Shown here: piece after piece, positions 56,559 through 64,000 of the stretch
Position numbering within the stretch: the first letter of the stretch is position 1
How the letters are laid out: each line of letters begins with the position of its first letter
NCBI GenBank assembly: GCA_016196755.1
Contig: JACPXC010000059.1
Span: 210,111-274,110 of the forward strand
Direction: 5' to 3'
Source of the DNA: Elusimicrobiota bacterium
GTDB taxonomy: Bacteria > Elusimicrobiota > Elusimicrobia > UBA1565
DNA length: 64,000 bases
Notes under the pieces: generated by a model
What the model saw: only the letters and a program-made list of their open reading frames with translations
What the model was told of the DNA's origin: nothing
Database searches by the model: none
Made by a program: the position numbers and the translations under genes

Positions 56559-58967
56559 ATGAAGGCCCTGGCCCTCCTCGTCCTCTTAACCCTGCCGGGC
56601 GCGACGGCGCGCGCCGAGGAGACCGAGACCACCGAGGCGGACCCCCGCGTCGCGGCCAGCCGGACCTTCCATGAGGACTACGTCCGCGGCTTGGGGGGGC
56701 GGCGCCTGCGGCCGGAGGATGCCGAGGACCTGCGCGCGCTGGCCGAGGCCGGCCATCTTCAGGGGGCCCGCCTATCCGCCGGGGAGCCGCCCGTCATCGA
56801 GTTCGAGACCACCGTCGACGGGCAGGGCGTCCTGGTGCGCTTCTCCCCCGGGCTCGAATCCGGCGCGGCGGCGCCGGCGCGCTTCGCGCTCGGTCGCCGC
56901 GGGCAGAACTCGCCCTTCACCCCCGACCCCTCGCTCGACCTATCGGCGATGCCGTTCTTCCAGGCCTTGCCCTCGACGCAAGAGGTCTCCGACGCGCCGG
57001 GACCGGGCGGCCCCCGCGGCGGGATCGGCGCGGGCCTGCTCACCCACGCGGCGTCGCTGGCGGCTCTGCTTACGACCGGCGTCACGCCGCCGGGCGGGGT
57101 TCCGGGCGCGGTGCCGCCCGTGACTCCGACGCTTCCCGCGCCACCGACCGCGCCCGGGGACCGCTTCGAGGTCCGGCGCCGCGCCGACGGCTTCACCTAC
57201 CTATACCGCAACGGCGCCGAGCTGGGTTACCGCTTCGAGGCCCCCGGCGGCGGTCACCTGTACTACGCAGAAGGGGCGGGGCGGGTCTACGACGCGGCCG
57301 GGGTCGACCTGGGCGGCTACGCGGCCGTCGACCGGCGCATGCGCGGCGCGGGCCCGGTGACGGGAGACCTCTTCGCCGGGCCCGCCGAGCTGCGCTATCG
57401 CCTGCGCGACGGGCGGCTCTACGCCCCCGATGGGACCACCGTGGTGGGCTTTATCCCCAACGACCCGCGCTACGGCAGCGAGCGCGTCCTCTTCATCCAT
57501 GCCGACAACACCGCGGGGACCAACAGCGGCTCGCCGTGGATGGTCTACTCGATGGACGGCAGGCCGCTGGGCCGCTACGAGGACGTCTACGCCCGCACGG
57601 TCCGCGACCACGACGGCAACGCCCAGAGCCGGGTCCTGGTCCCGGGCGGCACGGCGCGCGGGGCCGACGGCCGGACCAACCCGGTGTACCGGACCCTGGA
57701 CGGCAAGGTCTTCGAGGGCCTGGGCGGGACCATCCAGCCGTTCTTCACCCGCCAGGAGCAGGCCCAGCTCGACCAGCTGGCCCGTCTGCGCGACATCGAG
57801 CGTATGTCCCCGGGGGTGGCCCGGGACCTGGCCCTGCGCCTGGCCCGCTCCCAGATGGACACGGCCTTCGCCGCGCGCTTCCCGATCGCGGGCCGCGCCG
57901 ACCTCACGACCGGGCTGCCCGACAACCTGCTCCTGGCCTTGGGCGAGGGCGGGGCGGCCGGCCTGCCGGCGCGCCTGGCGGCGCTCGAGCGCGTGCGCGC
58001 GCCCTACGCGACGCAGTTGGCCGAAGCGCGGCGTCTTTACGAGGAAGAGGCGGAGAGTACGCGCGAGACGCGCCAGGCCCTTGAGCTGCGCATCGCCGGG
58101 GCGCGCCACGCGCTCGAGGACTATCGGGCCCGGACCCGAGGCGTGATCAGCTCGGCTATCATCGAGACTGAGCGGCGGCTCTACGACGCGCAGTCGCGGC
58201 TCGAGGGACAGCTCTACGAGCTGGAGCGCCCCCTGCTCACCCGCGCCGACGAGCGCAACCGCCTCAACGCCATCGTCAGCGACCTAAGCGACCTCTCCGC
58301 CGGCCTGGCGGCGGGCAGCGGCGTCCCCCAGGCCTTGGAGGCGGCGCGGCGCTCACGCGAGTCCTTCGCGGCGCTCGCGGGCGAGGGGGAGCGGCGCGAG
58401 TTCCGCGCCGGGATGGGCGGCTCGGAGCGCGCCGTCTTCGACATGACCCAGGCCTTCGCCGCCCTGCGCACCAACCGGGCCGAGGCCGAGCGGGTCGCGG
58501 CCGACTATCGCGCGGCGCGCGCCGAGGTCGACCGCCTGCCGGACGGCCCCGCGCGCGACGCCGCGCGGGGGCGCGTAGAGGACCTCTCGCGCCGGCGCGA
58601 CAGCCTCATCTACGGCTGGCGCGGCCTGAGCGAGAGCCTCGATCGCATCCCCGGCCGGGCGCGCTCGCTCCACGACGGCTTCACGCGCCTGGCCGGGCTG
58701 AGCGGCGCCGAGCGGACCCGGCAGGAGGCCTCCCTGCGCGAGGAACTGCGCCTGCCGGCCGGAGCCGACCTGGCGGTGCACGCCGCGCAGTACACAGGAG
58801 AGGGCTGGCGGAGCCACGAGGCGGCCCTGCGCTACCTCTCGGGGGTGCGGGCCTCGCAGTCCTGGCGCGACGCCATCGCCGAGCGCCGGGCGATGTTCGA
58901 CGTGGGGGTCCGGATGATCATGGACTCGACCGACCCCGTAGAGCAGCGCGGCCTGCTGCGGCAGTAG
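56559..58967 (+). CDS. Large secreted coiled-coil protein of unknown function
   Basis: An 802-residue protein with a signal peptide (KALALLVLLTLPGATARA). The ATG at 56559 follows a TACGCT -10 box by six bases; an earlier in-frame start is less likely. A Pro-rich linker near residue 180-200 leads to a Tyr/Gly-rich domain (about 205-390), then a long alpha-helical, Arg/Glu/Ala-rich region (about 400-750) that is probably coiled coil. No catalytic motif is seen. It may be a cell-surface structural protein. Confidence 0.75.
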   Translation: MKALALLVLLTLPGATARAEETETTEADPRVAASRTFHEDYVRGLGGRRLRPEDAEDLRALAEAGHLQGARLSAGEPPVIEFETTVDGQGVLVRFSPGLESGAAAPARFALGRRGQNSPFTPDPSLDLSAMPFFQALPSTQEVSDAPGPGGPRGGIGAGLLTHAASLAALLTTGVTPPGGVPGAVPPVTPTLPAPPTAPGDRFEVRRRADGFTYLYRNGAELGYRFEAPGGGHLYYAEGAGRVYDAAGVDLGGYAAVDRRMRGAGPVTGDLFAGPAELRYRLRDGRLYAPDGTTVVGFIPNDPRYGSERVLFIHADNTAGTNSGSPWMVYSMDGRPLGRYEDVYARTVRDHDGNAQSRVLVPGGTARGADGRTNPVYRTLDGKVFEGLGGTIQPFFTRQEQAQLDQLARLRDIERMSPGVARDLALRLARSQMDTAFAARFPIAGRADLTTGLPDNLLLALGEGGAAGLPARLAALERVRAPYATQLAEARRLYEEEAESTRETRQALELRIAGARHALEDYRARTRGVISSAIIETERRLYDAQSRLEGQLYELERPLLTRADERNRLNAIVSDLSDLSAGLAAGSGVPQALEAARRSRESFAALAGEGERREFRAGMGGSERAVFDMTQAFAALRTNRAEAERVAADYRAARAEVDRLPDGPARDAARGRVEDLSRRRDSLIYGWRGLSESLDRIPGRARSLHDGFTRLAGLSGAERTRQEASLREELRLPAGADLAVHAAQYTGEGWRSHEAALRYLSGVRASQSWRDAIAERRAMFDVGVRMIMDSTDPVEQRGLLRQ

Positions 58968-58970
58968 CGG

Positions 58971-59984
58971 CTAGAGGCCCAGCTTTCGCCGCGCGATGCG
59001 CAGGCGCTCCGTCGCGGGCTGGCGCAAGAACCCGTAGAGCTTGGGGGTCAGCCCTCCCAGCCCCAGCCCGCCCGCCATGAGCGCCGCGAACAGCCGGTCG
59101 CCGAGGGTGGGATCGGGCAACTCACGGGCGAAGCGCGCCACCTCGCCCTGCCAGTCGGGTAGCGCCTCGCGCCGCCGGTTCGTCTCGTAGATCATGTTGA
59201 GCAGGGCGTCGCGCTTGTAGCGGGCTACGTAGGTCTCGGGGAAGAGCGGGTCGCGGCGCAGACGCTCGACGAAAGCGTCGATCAGGCGCCGCGAGGCCTC
59301 GGGGTCCAGGGCGTTCTTGAGCGCGAAGCTGTCGTCGAGCTTTCGCCAGTAGGCCAGGCGCTCGGGGATGAAGCAGGCACCGTAGCGCAGGGACAGGGCG
59401 CCGATGAGCAGGCCATCGGAGGAATGCCCCACCTCCGGGTCGTAGCCGCCGGCGTCGAGCATGGCCGAGCGCTTGAAGATGGCGGTGAAGGTCTGCACCC
59501 AGCTGCCATGATCGAGGTAGGCGCGCAGGGAGTCCTCGGGCGACAGGTAGCGCGCCTCGGGCGCGACGAGCGGCGAGGGGCAGGGCCCCAGGTCGCGGCC
59601 TTGCGCGTCGAGGTAGCTCACCAGGGCGGTGGAAAGCCCGGCCTGCGGATATCGCTCGAGCATCGCCATCGACTTCTCGAACAGGCCGGGCGCCGCGCGG
59701 TCGTCGGCCGACATCGGCCGCACGTAGTCGCCGGCCGCCTCGCGCAGGGCGCGGTTGTAGGAGTAGTTGGCCCCGCGATTGCGGTCGTTGGGGAGGACCT
59801 TGAGCGAGGGGTGCTTGCGCGCGAGGCCCTCGAGGACGGCGCGGCTATCGTCGGTCGAGCCGTCGTCGACGACCAGGACTTCCTCGGCCGGGCGGGACTG
59901 GCCGAGCACCGACTCCAGCGCTTCGGCGACATAATGGCCGTGGTTGTAATTGGCCATGATGACCGACAGGGTAGGACGGCTCAC
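58971..59984 (-). CDS. Family 2 glycosyltransferase
   Basis: A 337-residue GT-A enzyme starting at GTG. LSVIMANYNHGHYVAEALESVLGQ at 6-30 and VLVVDDGSTDDS near 36-47 are the nucleotide-binding part; PMSADDRAAPG near 94 holds the metal-binding acidic pair. No membrane helix. It lies eight bases after a histidine kinase gene in the same direction. The acceptor is unknown. Confidence 0.85.
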   Translation of the reverse strand: MSRPTLSVIMANYNHGHYVAEALESVLGQSRPAEEVLVVDDGSTDDSRAVLEGLARKHPSLKVLPNDRNRGANYSYNRALREAAGDYVRPMSADDRAAPGLFEKSMAMLERYPQAGLSTALVSYLDAQGRDLGPCPSPLVAPEARYLSPEDSLRAYLDHGSWVQTFTAIFKRSAMLDAGGYDPEVGHSSDGLLIGALSLRYGACFIPERLAYWRKLDDSFALKNALDPEASRRLIDAFVERLRRDPLFPETYVARYKRDALLNMIYETNRRREALPDWQGEVARFARELPDPTLGDRLFAALMAGGLGLGGLTPKLYGFLRQPATERLRIARRKLGL

Positions 59985-59992
59985 TGGGGTGG

Positions 59993-60679
59993 CTAGGCCG
60001 CGCGCCAGTTGACGCGCACCCAGGCCTTGGGCGCGCCGGGGGCCGAGGCCTCGACGGTGCCGCCCATGCGCTCGGCGGTCTTCTTCACGTAGGCCAGGCC
60101 CAGGCCGATGCCGCGCGGCCGAGTCGTCTGGAAGGGGATGAACATGCGGCCCTCGAGCTCCTGGGCGAACCCCGGCCCGGAGTCCGTCACCGTGACCGTG
60201 ACGACCCCGCCCTTGCCGGCGGCGGCCTGCACCGTGACGAGCCCTCCGGGGCCGGCGGCCTCGTAGGCGTTGCGCACGAGGTGGCGGACCGAGCGCGAGG
60301 CCAGCTCGGGGTCGACCATGGCGGAGGGGGACTTGGCCCCGGCCTTGTTGTCGAGCTTGGCCCCTTCGGGAACGGCCAGCTCGCTGACGGCCTCGGAGAC
60401 GACCGAGGCCAGCGGGGTGGCCGAGAGGGCCGGCTCCTTCATGCGCGCGTAGAGCAGCATGTCGCCGAGGACCTCGTTGGCGTGGCGCAGCTCGGTCTCG
60501 ATGTGGGCCAGGTGCTTCTTGACCTTGGGGTCCGAGACCTTGAGGATCTCGAGCTTGGACTTGACGAAGTAAGCGGAGTTCCCGATGACGGCCAGCGGGT
60601 TGCGTATCTCATGGCTGATGATGGGCGCCATGAGCTTGATCGCGGCATCGAGGGCGTCGGGGTCGACTTGGTCGGCCAT
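59993..60679 (-). CDS. Soluble histidine kinase
   Basis: A 228-residue kinase without membrane helices or an obvious sensor domain. H-box ISHEIRNPLAV (H23), N-box VRHLVRNAYEAAG, G1 DSGPGFA and G2 GIGLGLA form the complete HisKA/HATPase core. ATG 60679 follows a TATCCT box by five bases. It may work with the orphan receiver protein at 56.0-56.4 kb. Confidence 0.88.
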   Translation of the reverse strand: MADQVDPDALDAAIKLMAPIISHEIRNPLAVIGNSAYFVKSKLEILKVSDPKVKKHLAHIETELRHANEVLGDMLLYARMKEPALSATPLASVVSEAVSELAVPEGAKLDNKAGAKSPSAMVDPELASRSVRHLVRNAYEAAGPGGLVTVQAAAGKGGVVTVTVTDSGPGFAQELEGRMFIPFQTTRPRGIGLGLAYVKKTAERMGGTVEASAPGAPKAWVRVNWRAA

Positions 60680-60713
60680 GCCGGAGGATACAAAAAACAT
60701 TAAACTAGCACCC

Positions 60714-61322
60714 GTGCCCGCGCCCCGCGTCCTCTTCTTCGACATCGGAAACGTCCTGGTCCGCTTCGACCTCCCGGGCCTGCTCAAGGACTTCGCCTGG
60801 GCGGCCGGCAGCTCCCCCTGGGGCGTGGCGCGGCTGATGTGGTCGCGCCGCCTGACCGACGACGTCGAGCGCGGCAACCTGACCGGGGAGGGCCTGCATG
60901 AGGTCGTCCGGGAGCAGACCGGCTTCTTGGGAGACCTAGACGAGTTCCGCCGTCTCTGGTGCGGGCGCTTCAAACTCGAGACGCGCAGCGCGGCGCTGTT
61001 TCGGAAGCTCGTGCGCCGGCGTCCGGTGTATCTGCTCTCCAACACCAACCAGCTGCACTGGGAATTCATCCGAAGGCGCTACGCCTTCGCGCGCGAGGCG
61101 TCCGGCAGCGTGCTCTCCTTCGAGGTCGGCGCGCGCAAGCCCGAGCGCGCCATCTACGCCGCCGCGGCCAAGGCCGCCGGGGCCGCCCCTGAGGAATGCC
61201 TGTTCATCGACGACCTGGCCGAGAACGTCGCCGGGGCCAAGGCCGCCGGGATGCGGGCGCTCCGGTTCAAGACCCCTGCGCGACTCGAGAAGGACTTAGC
61301 CGACCTCGGTGTCAGGTGTTGA
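60714..61322 (+). CDS. HAD-superfamily hydrolase (FDxGNV type)
   Basis: A 202-residue HAD-IA hydrolase. Motif I FFDIGNVLV, motif II LLSNTN, motif III Lys in GARKPE and motif IV FIDDLAENV are present. The Gly in place of the second motif-I Asp is normal for YihX-like phosphatases. GTG 60714 follows TAAACT by seven bases. It is divergent from the histidine kinase, sharing a 35-base promoter region. Confidence 0.87.
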   Translation: MPAPRVLFFDIGNVLVRFDLPGLLKDFAWAAGSSPWGVARLMWSRRLTDDVERGNLTGEGLHEVVREQTGFLGDLDEFRRLWCGRFKLETRSAALFRKLVRRRPVYLLSNTNQLHWEFIRRRYAFAREASGSVLSFEVGARKPERAIYAAAAKAAGAAPEECLFIDDLAENVAGAKAAGMRALRFKTPARLEKDLADLGVRC

Positions 61323-61372
61323 CTTGTTGACTTGCCGCGGGGCGGCAAGTCAACAAGTCAACACCTGACACC
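61308..61372. repeat. Perfect 31-bp palindrome between convergent genes
   Basis: 61308-61338 is the exact reverse complement of 61342-61372, with a three-base GGG loop. Each arm has an internal TTGACTTG direct repeat. It overlaps the HAD stop codon and ends two bases before the PorV-like stop. It can terminate both genes, but its length and repeats also fit a REP-type element. Confidence 0.8.
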
Positions 61373-61374
61373 GT

Positions 61375-62313
61375 TTAGAAGGTCCAGCTCATACTGACGT
61401 TCTGGAGCGCGCTGAGCTCCCCGGCGGAGCCGTAGCCGTAGTCGAACCCCAGGCGGCCGGCCTTAAATCCCAGCCCGAAGCTCATCCCCTCGGCGAAGCG
61501 GTTGAAGACCCAGCCGAAGCGCAAGGCGACGCGGCCGATGCCGGGCGGCGTCAGGCCGAGCTCCACGCCGGCGCGCGGCGAGGCGGACTCGAAGACCGTC
61601 TTGACGATGTCGGCCGCCGCGGTGAGGTCGAATTCCTCGAGGTCGACTTCGGGGTCGAGCTTGCGCGCGTCGATATCGGGCAGGCGCAGCGCCAGGCCGT
61701 AGCGCCAGGTCTTGGGCGGGGGGTCGCCGGCCTCCTCGAAGACGATGTTCCCGCCGTGGTATTGGTAGGCGGCCGCAAAGGACAGGCCTGGCACGGGGCT
61801 GCGCCAGAGCAGGCCGGCGTCGCCTTGGTGGCTGGTGGCCTGGGCGGCCTGGGCCAGCTCGAGGCGGACGTAGCGGTAGGTGGCCCCGGCGCTCAAGCCC
61901 CCGATCAGCGGCAAGCCGTAGGAGAGTGTCCAGGCGTTGTCCTCCTCTGCGGTGACCCGTCCCTTGGTGCCGTCGGAGAGGTTGAGTTCGAGGCTGCCCG
62001 CGTTGAAGTAGAGGAGCCCGACCCCGAGCGTGCCGATGGGCAGCGGCTGAGCGTAGGCGAGATGGCCGTGGGTGACGTCGCCAAAGCCGCTGAGATACGA
62101 GCTCGCCAGGGCCGGGCGCCGCAGGCGCGCCAAGCCGGCGGGGTTGAACTGGGGGGCGTCGGCCCCGCAGTCGAGCACGGCTGCGTGGGCGCCCCCCATC
62201 CCCGCCGCGCGCGCGCTCAGGGCGCGCCGCAAAAAAGCCGCCGAGGTGCGTCCGGACTCGGCGACGGCGGGCGCGGCCAGGAGCAGGACGGCCAGAGCGA
62301 AGGGCGCCCTCAC
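61375..62313 (-). CDS. PorV/PorQ-family outer-membrane protein
   Basis: A 312-residue protein with a signal peptide and a beta-barrel pattern. SARAAGMGGAHAAVLDCGADAPQFNPAGLARLRRPALASSYL is the typical PorV/PorQ N-terminal signature (GAGGAG...NPAGL), and the C-terminus ends in aromatic Phe. PorV-type proteins take part in type IX secretion and outer-membrane export. The upstream gene's stop overlaps its ATG (ATGA). Confidence 0.8.
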   Translation of the reverse strand: MRAPFALAVLLLAAPAVAESGRTSAAFLRRALSARAAGMGGAHAAVLDCGADAPQFNPAGLARLRRPALASSYLSGFGDVTHGHLAYAQPLPIGTLGVGLLYFNAGSLELNLSDGTKGRVTAEEDNAWTLSYGLPLIGGLSAGATYRYVRLELAQAAQATSHQGDAGLLWRSPVPGLSFAAAYQYHGGNIVFEEAGDPPPKTWRYGLALRLPDIDARKLDPEVDLEEFDLTAAADIVKTVFESASPRAGVELGLTPPGIGRVALRFGWVFNRFAEGMSFGLGFKAGRLGFDYGYGSAGELSALQNVSMSWTF

Positions 62314-63770
62314 TTGATCACCACGATCTTCTCGACCGTGTTGAGCTTGGGACCCCGGGCGCTGAGGAGATAGACGCCGCTGGCCACGACGCTGCCGGCC
62401 GGCGTGCGGCCGTTCCAGGTCAGCGCGGTCTGGCCGGCGGGCATCGGGCCCTGAAAGAGCGTGGCCACCAGGCCGCCCTCGACGGTGTAGAGGCGCAGGG
62501 TGACTTCCCCAGGCTCGAAGATCTCCACGGTGATCGTGGACACGCCGCCGCGCAGCGGGCGGATCAGGTTGTCGAGGATGGTGACCTGGCCCGGCGGGAG
62601 CTCGATCTCGAAGAAATTGTCTAGCCGGCCGCTCTGGCCGTCGGCGTTGACGGCGGCGACGTCGTAGAGGCCCGCCGAGCGGTTGAGGGTGCTGAGGGTC
62701 CCGGAGATGGCCGTGTCGTCGGCCCGGATGGCCGTCGTCGCGTTGAAGGTGGTGAGGCTCAGGATGAAGCCGACCGACGGGGCGGGGGAGAAGACCTCGC
62801 CGGTCATGGCGTAGGAGACTGCGGCCTGGCCCTGCTGGGTCCGGCGCGGGGTGAACGTGTCGATGACCGGGACGACGGTCAGGGCGTGGGAGACGATCGA
62901 CTGCGTCGTGCCGTTGACCGTGTAGTCCGAAAACAGCCGCCAGCGCCAGGGCTCGGTGGCGCGCACGACGACCAGGCCCAGGAGGGCCGAGGCCGCGGCG
63001 TCGGTGGAGAGGCGCACGCCGCTCTCGGCGATAAACGACAGCCCGTCGGAGGCGGTGGCGGAGAGGATCTGGGAGGCGGTCGTCGAGCCGAGCAGGGGGG
63101 CCGTGTAGTAGAGCCGGGTCTTACCGCCCGTGATCGTCGTCGCCGAGACGGCGTAGGCGTTGACCGTGAGCGCCACGCCCTCGGTCGACAGGGCGACGCC
63201 GCCGTTGACGGAGCTAGCCGAGTGCACGCGGTAGCCGGTCGAAAGGCCGAGGCCGTCCTGGTCGGCGACGTAGTAGAGCCTGAGCAGCGCCTCGGAGGTC
63301 TGGAACGGGGAGAGCGAGCCGATGAAGCCGCCGCCGTTGGTCAGCCGGACGCCGGCCTGTTTGCCCCAGCTCAGGCCGTCGGTGGAGGTGGCCGAGAGGA
63401 CGCGGTAGACGCCGTGGGTATCGACGGCCACGTAGTACATCAGCCAGCCGTCGGTAGGGTCGGTGGCCTTGATGACGCCCACCGCGGTGATCGAGGAGGT
63501 GTCGAGCGTGCTGAGCCCGGTGGAGAGCCGGATGCCGGCCTCGAAGCTCCACGTGGAATGGTCGGTGGAGGTGGCCGAGACGACGTGGTAGGGGCCGCTG
63601 GTCAGATACATCCGGAAGCCCGTCGGGATCGGGACGACCGCCTGCACCGAGGCCGATGACAGGGCGACGGCCCGCGACGGGGTGAACGTGGGCGCCGCGG
63701 CGGCCGGACGCGCAAGCGCGACGGCCGCCGCGGCCCCCCAGAGGGCTAGGCGAAGGGTTTTATAAATCAT
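62310..63770 (-). CDS. Secreted protein with FlgD-like C-terminal domain
   Basis: A 486-residue protein with signal peptide (to about residue 26). The first 300 residues contain several repeats around SATSTDG/S.W, like beta-propeller or sialidase-type blades. The last 85 (VEIFEPGEVTLRLYTVEGG...ALTWNGRTPAGSVVASGVYLL) match the FlgD-like Ig fold used as a C-terminal sorting-type domain in proteins with PorV. A strong promoter (63821-63849) leaves a leader of about 50 bases with no clear Shine-Dalgarno. Confidence 0.75.
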   Translation of the reverse strand: MIYKTLRLALWGAAAAVALARPAAAAPTFTPSRAVALSSASVQAVVPIPTGFRMYLTSGPYHVVSATSTDHSTWSFEAGIRLSTGLSTLDTSSITAVGVIKATDPTDGWLMYYVAVDTHGVYRVLSATSTDGLSWGKQAGVRLTNGGGFIGSLSPFQTSEALLRLYYVADQDGLGLSTGYRVHSASSVNGGVALSTEGVALTVNAYAVSATTITGGKTRLYYTAPLLGSTTASQILSATASDGLSFIAESGVRLSTDAAASALLGLVVVRATEPWRWRLFSDYTVNGTTQSIVSHALTVVPVIDTFTPRRTQQGQAAVSYAMTGEVFSPAPSVGFILSLTTFNATTAIRADDTAISGTLSTLNRSAGLYDVAAVNADGQSGRLDNFFEIELPPGQVTILDNLIRPLRGGVSTITVEIFEPGEVTLRLYTVEGGLVATLFQGPMPAGQTALTWNGRTPAGSVVASGVYLLSARGPKLNTVEKIVVIK

Positions 63771-63820
63771 CAACGGCAGCGGCCGCGGACGCGGACGCCT
63801 ACTCGGCGGGGTGCGAGGTC

Positions 63821-63849
63821 AGTGTAGCCCGCATGTCGGGGTGTGTCAA
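63821..63849 (-). promoter_or_regulatory. Promoter of the PorV/FlgD-like operon
   Basis: Minus strand: TTGACA (63844-63849), a 17-base spacer, TACACT (63821-63826). Confidence 0.75.
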
Positions 63850-63931
63850 TGGGAGGGCGGCTCCATGTTCCCGGGGTTTGGGGGGCGAGTTGTTCACCGG
63901 CACAGTGGAGTTTACGCGCTTCGGGCGCGTG

Positions 63932-63969
63932 GATCCTCGAATTGCCGAACGGCCGGCAATTCGAGGATC
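63932..63969. repeat. 16-bp inverted repeat near the right edge
   Basis: 63932-63947 pairs exactly with 63954-63969 around AACGGC. No gene is visible from 63850 to the end; the repeat may terminate a gene beyond the window. Confidence 0.6.
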
Positions 63970-64000
63970 TGGAACGGAGAACGGCGGAAGGGTCTGGGCG

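Noticed and set aside
60714..61322. Loss of a catalytic Asp in the FDIGNV hydrolase
   Set aside because: D-x-G is normal in YihX-like HAD enzymes.

Overview
The window is a GC-rich, gene-dense bacterial chromosome segment, apparently free of insertion sequences, phage genes and CRISPR arrays. Lipoprotein-type signal peptides, a PorV-like outer-membrane protein and many secreted proteins of unknown function indicate a Gram-negative cell plan. The mix of gyrase/dnaA/parAB order, a mannose-family PTS with HPr kinase, a deoxyhypusine-synthase-like enzyme and A/P-rich secreted proteins makes me suspect an Elusimicrobiota-like lineage. This is a judgement from gene content, not a demonstrated placement. 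No gene-free stretch exceeds about 300 bases.

Layout, left to right. 1-3.5 kb: a truncated fusion of a HAD phosphatase-like domain to a major-facilitator membrane domain. 3.6-7.5 kb: a four-gene cluster of membrane iron-sulfur and FixH/YtkA-like proteins that looks like copper handling, with a lipoprotein of unknown function downstream. 7.5-10 kb: ACT protein, aspartate-semialdehyde dehydrogenase and a secreted protein, continuous with parB-parA and two parS-like sites (10-11.8 kb). 12-15.3 kb: a CNT nucleoside transporter, then agmatinase and a deoxyhypusine-synthase-like enzyme; arginine decarboxylase lies at 25.7-27.7 kb, so a putrescine branch is nearly complete. 15.5-30.3 kb: mixed housekeeping (TatD, a class III cyclase, one CAU tRNA), secreted unknowns, and a compact cluster of a PMT-type glycosyltransferase, a Rieske protein, a separate Rieske-oxygenase-like catalytic domain and a methyltransferase.

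30.3-44.1 kb is one nearly unbroken leftward block: dnaA, dnaN, dciA-like, gyrB, a nucleotidyltransferase/HEPN pair, gyrA, archease, rtcB, serS and small genes. From 44.3 to 54.5 kb everything reads rightward: hpf, hprK, rapZ, EIIA-EIIB-EIIC-EIID, HPr, EI, lepA and two signal peptidases. The strand switch, an AT-rich gap and DnaA boxes beside dnaA place the likely replication origin at about 44.1 kb. 54.5-63.8 kb holds an M28 peptidase, a response regulator, a histidine kinase, a large secreted coiled-coil protein, a glycosyltransferase, a HAD hydrolase, and a PorV/FlgD-like pair.

Two genome-style features recur. Genes in operons usually overlap by ATGA, GTGA or TAATG. Many operon-leading genes lack a Shine-Dalgarno site and instead have a TANNNT -10 box 5-8 bases before the start codon, which predicts leaderless mRNAs.
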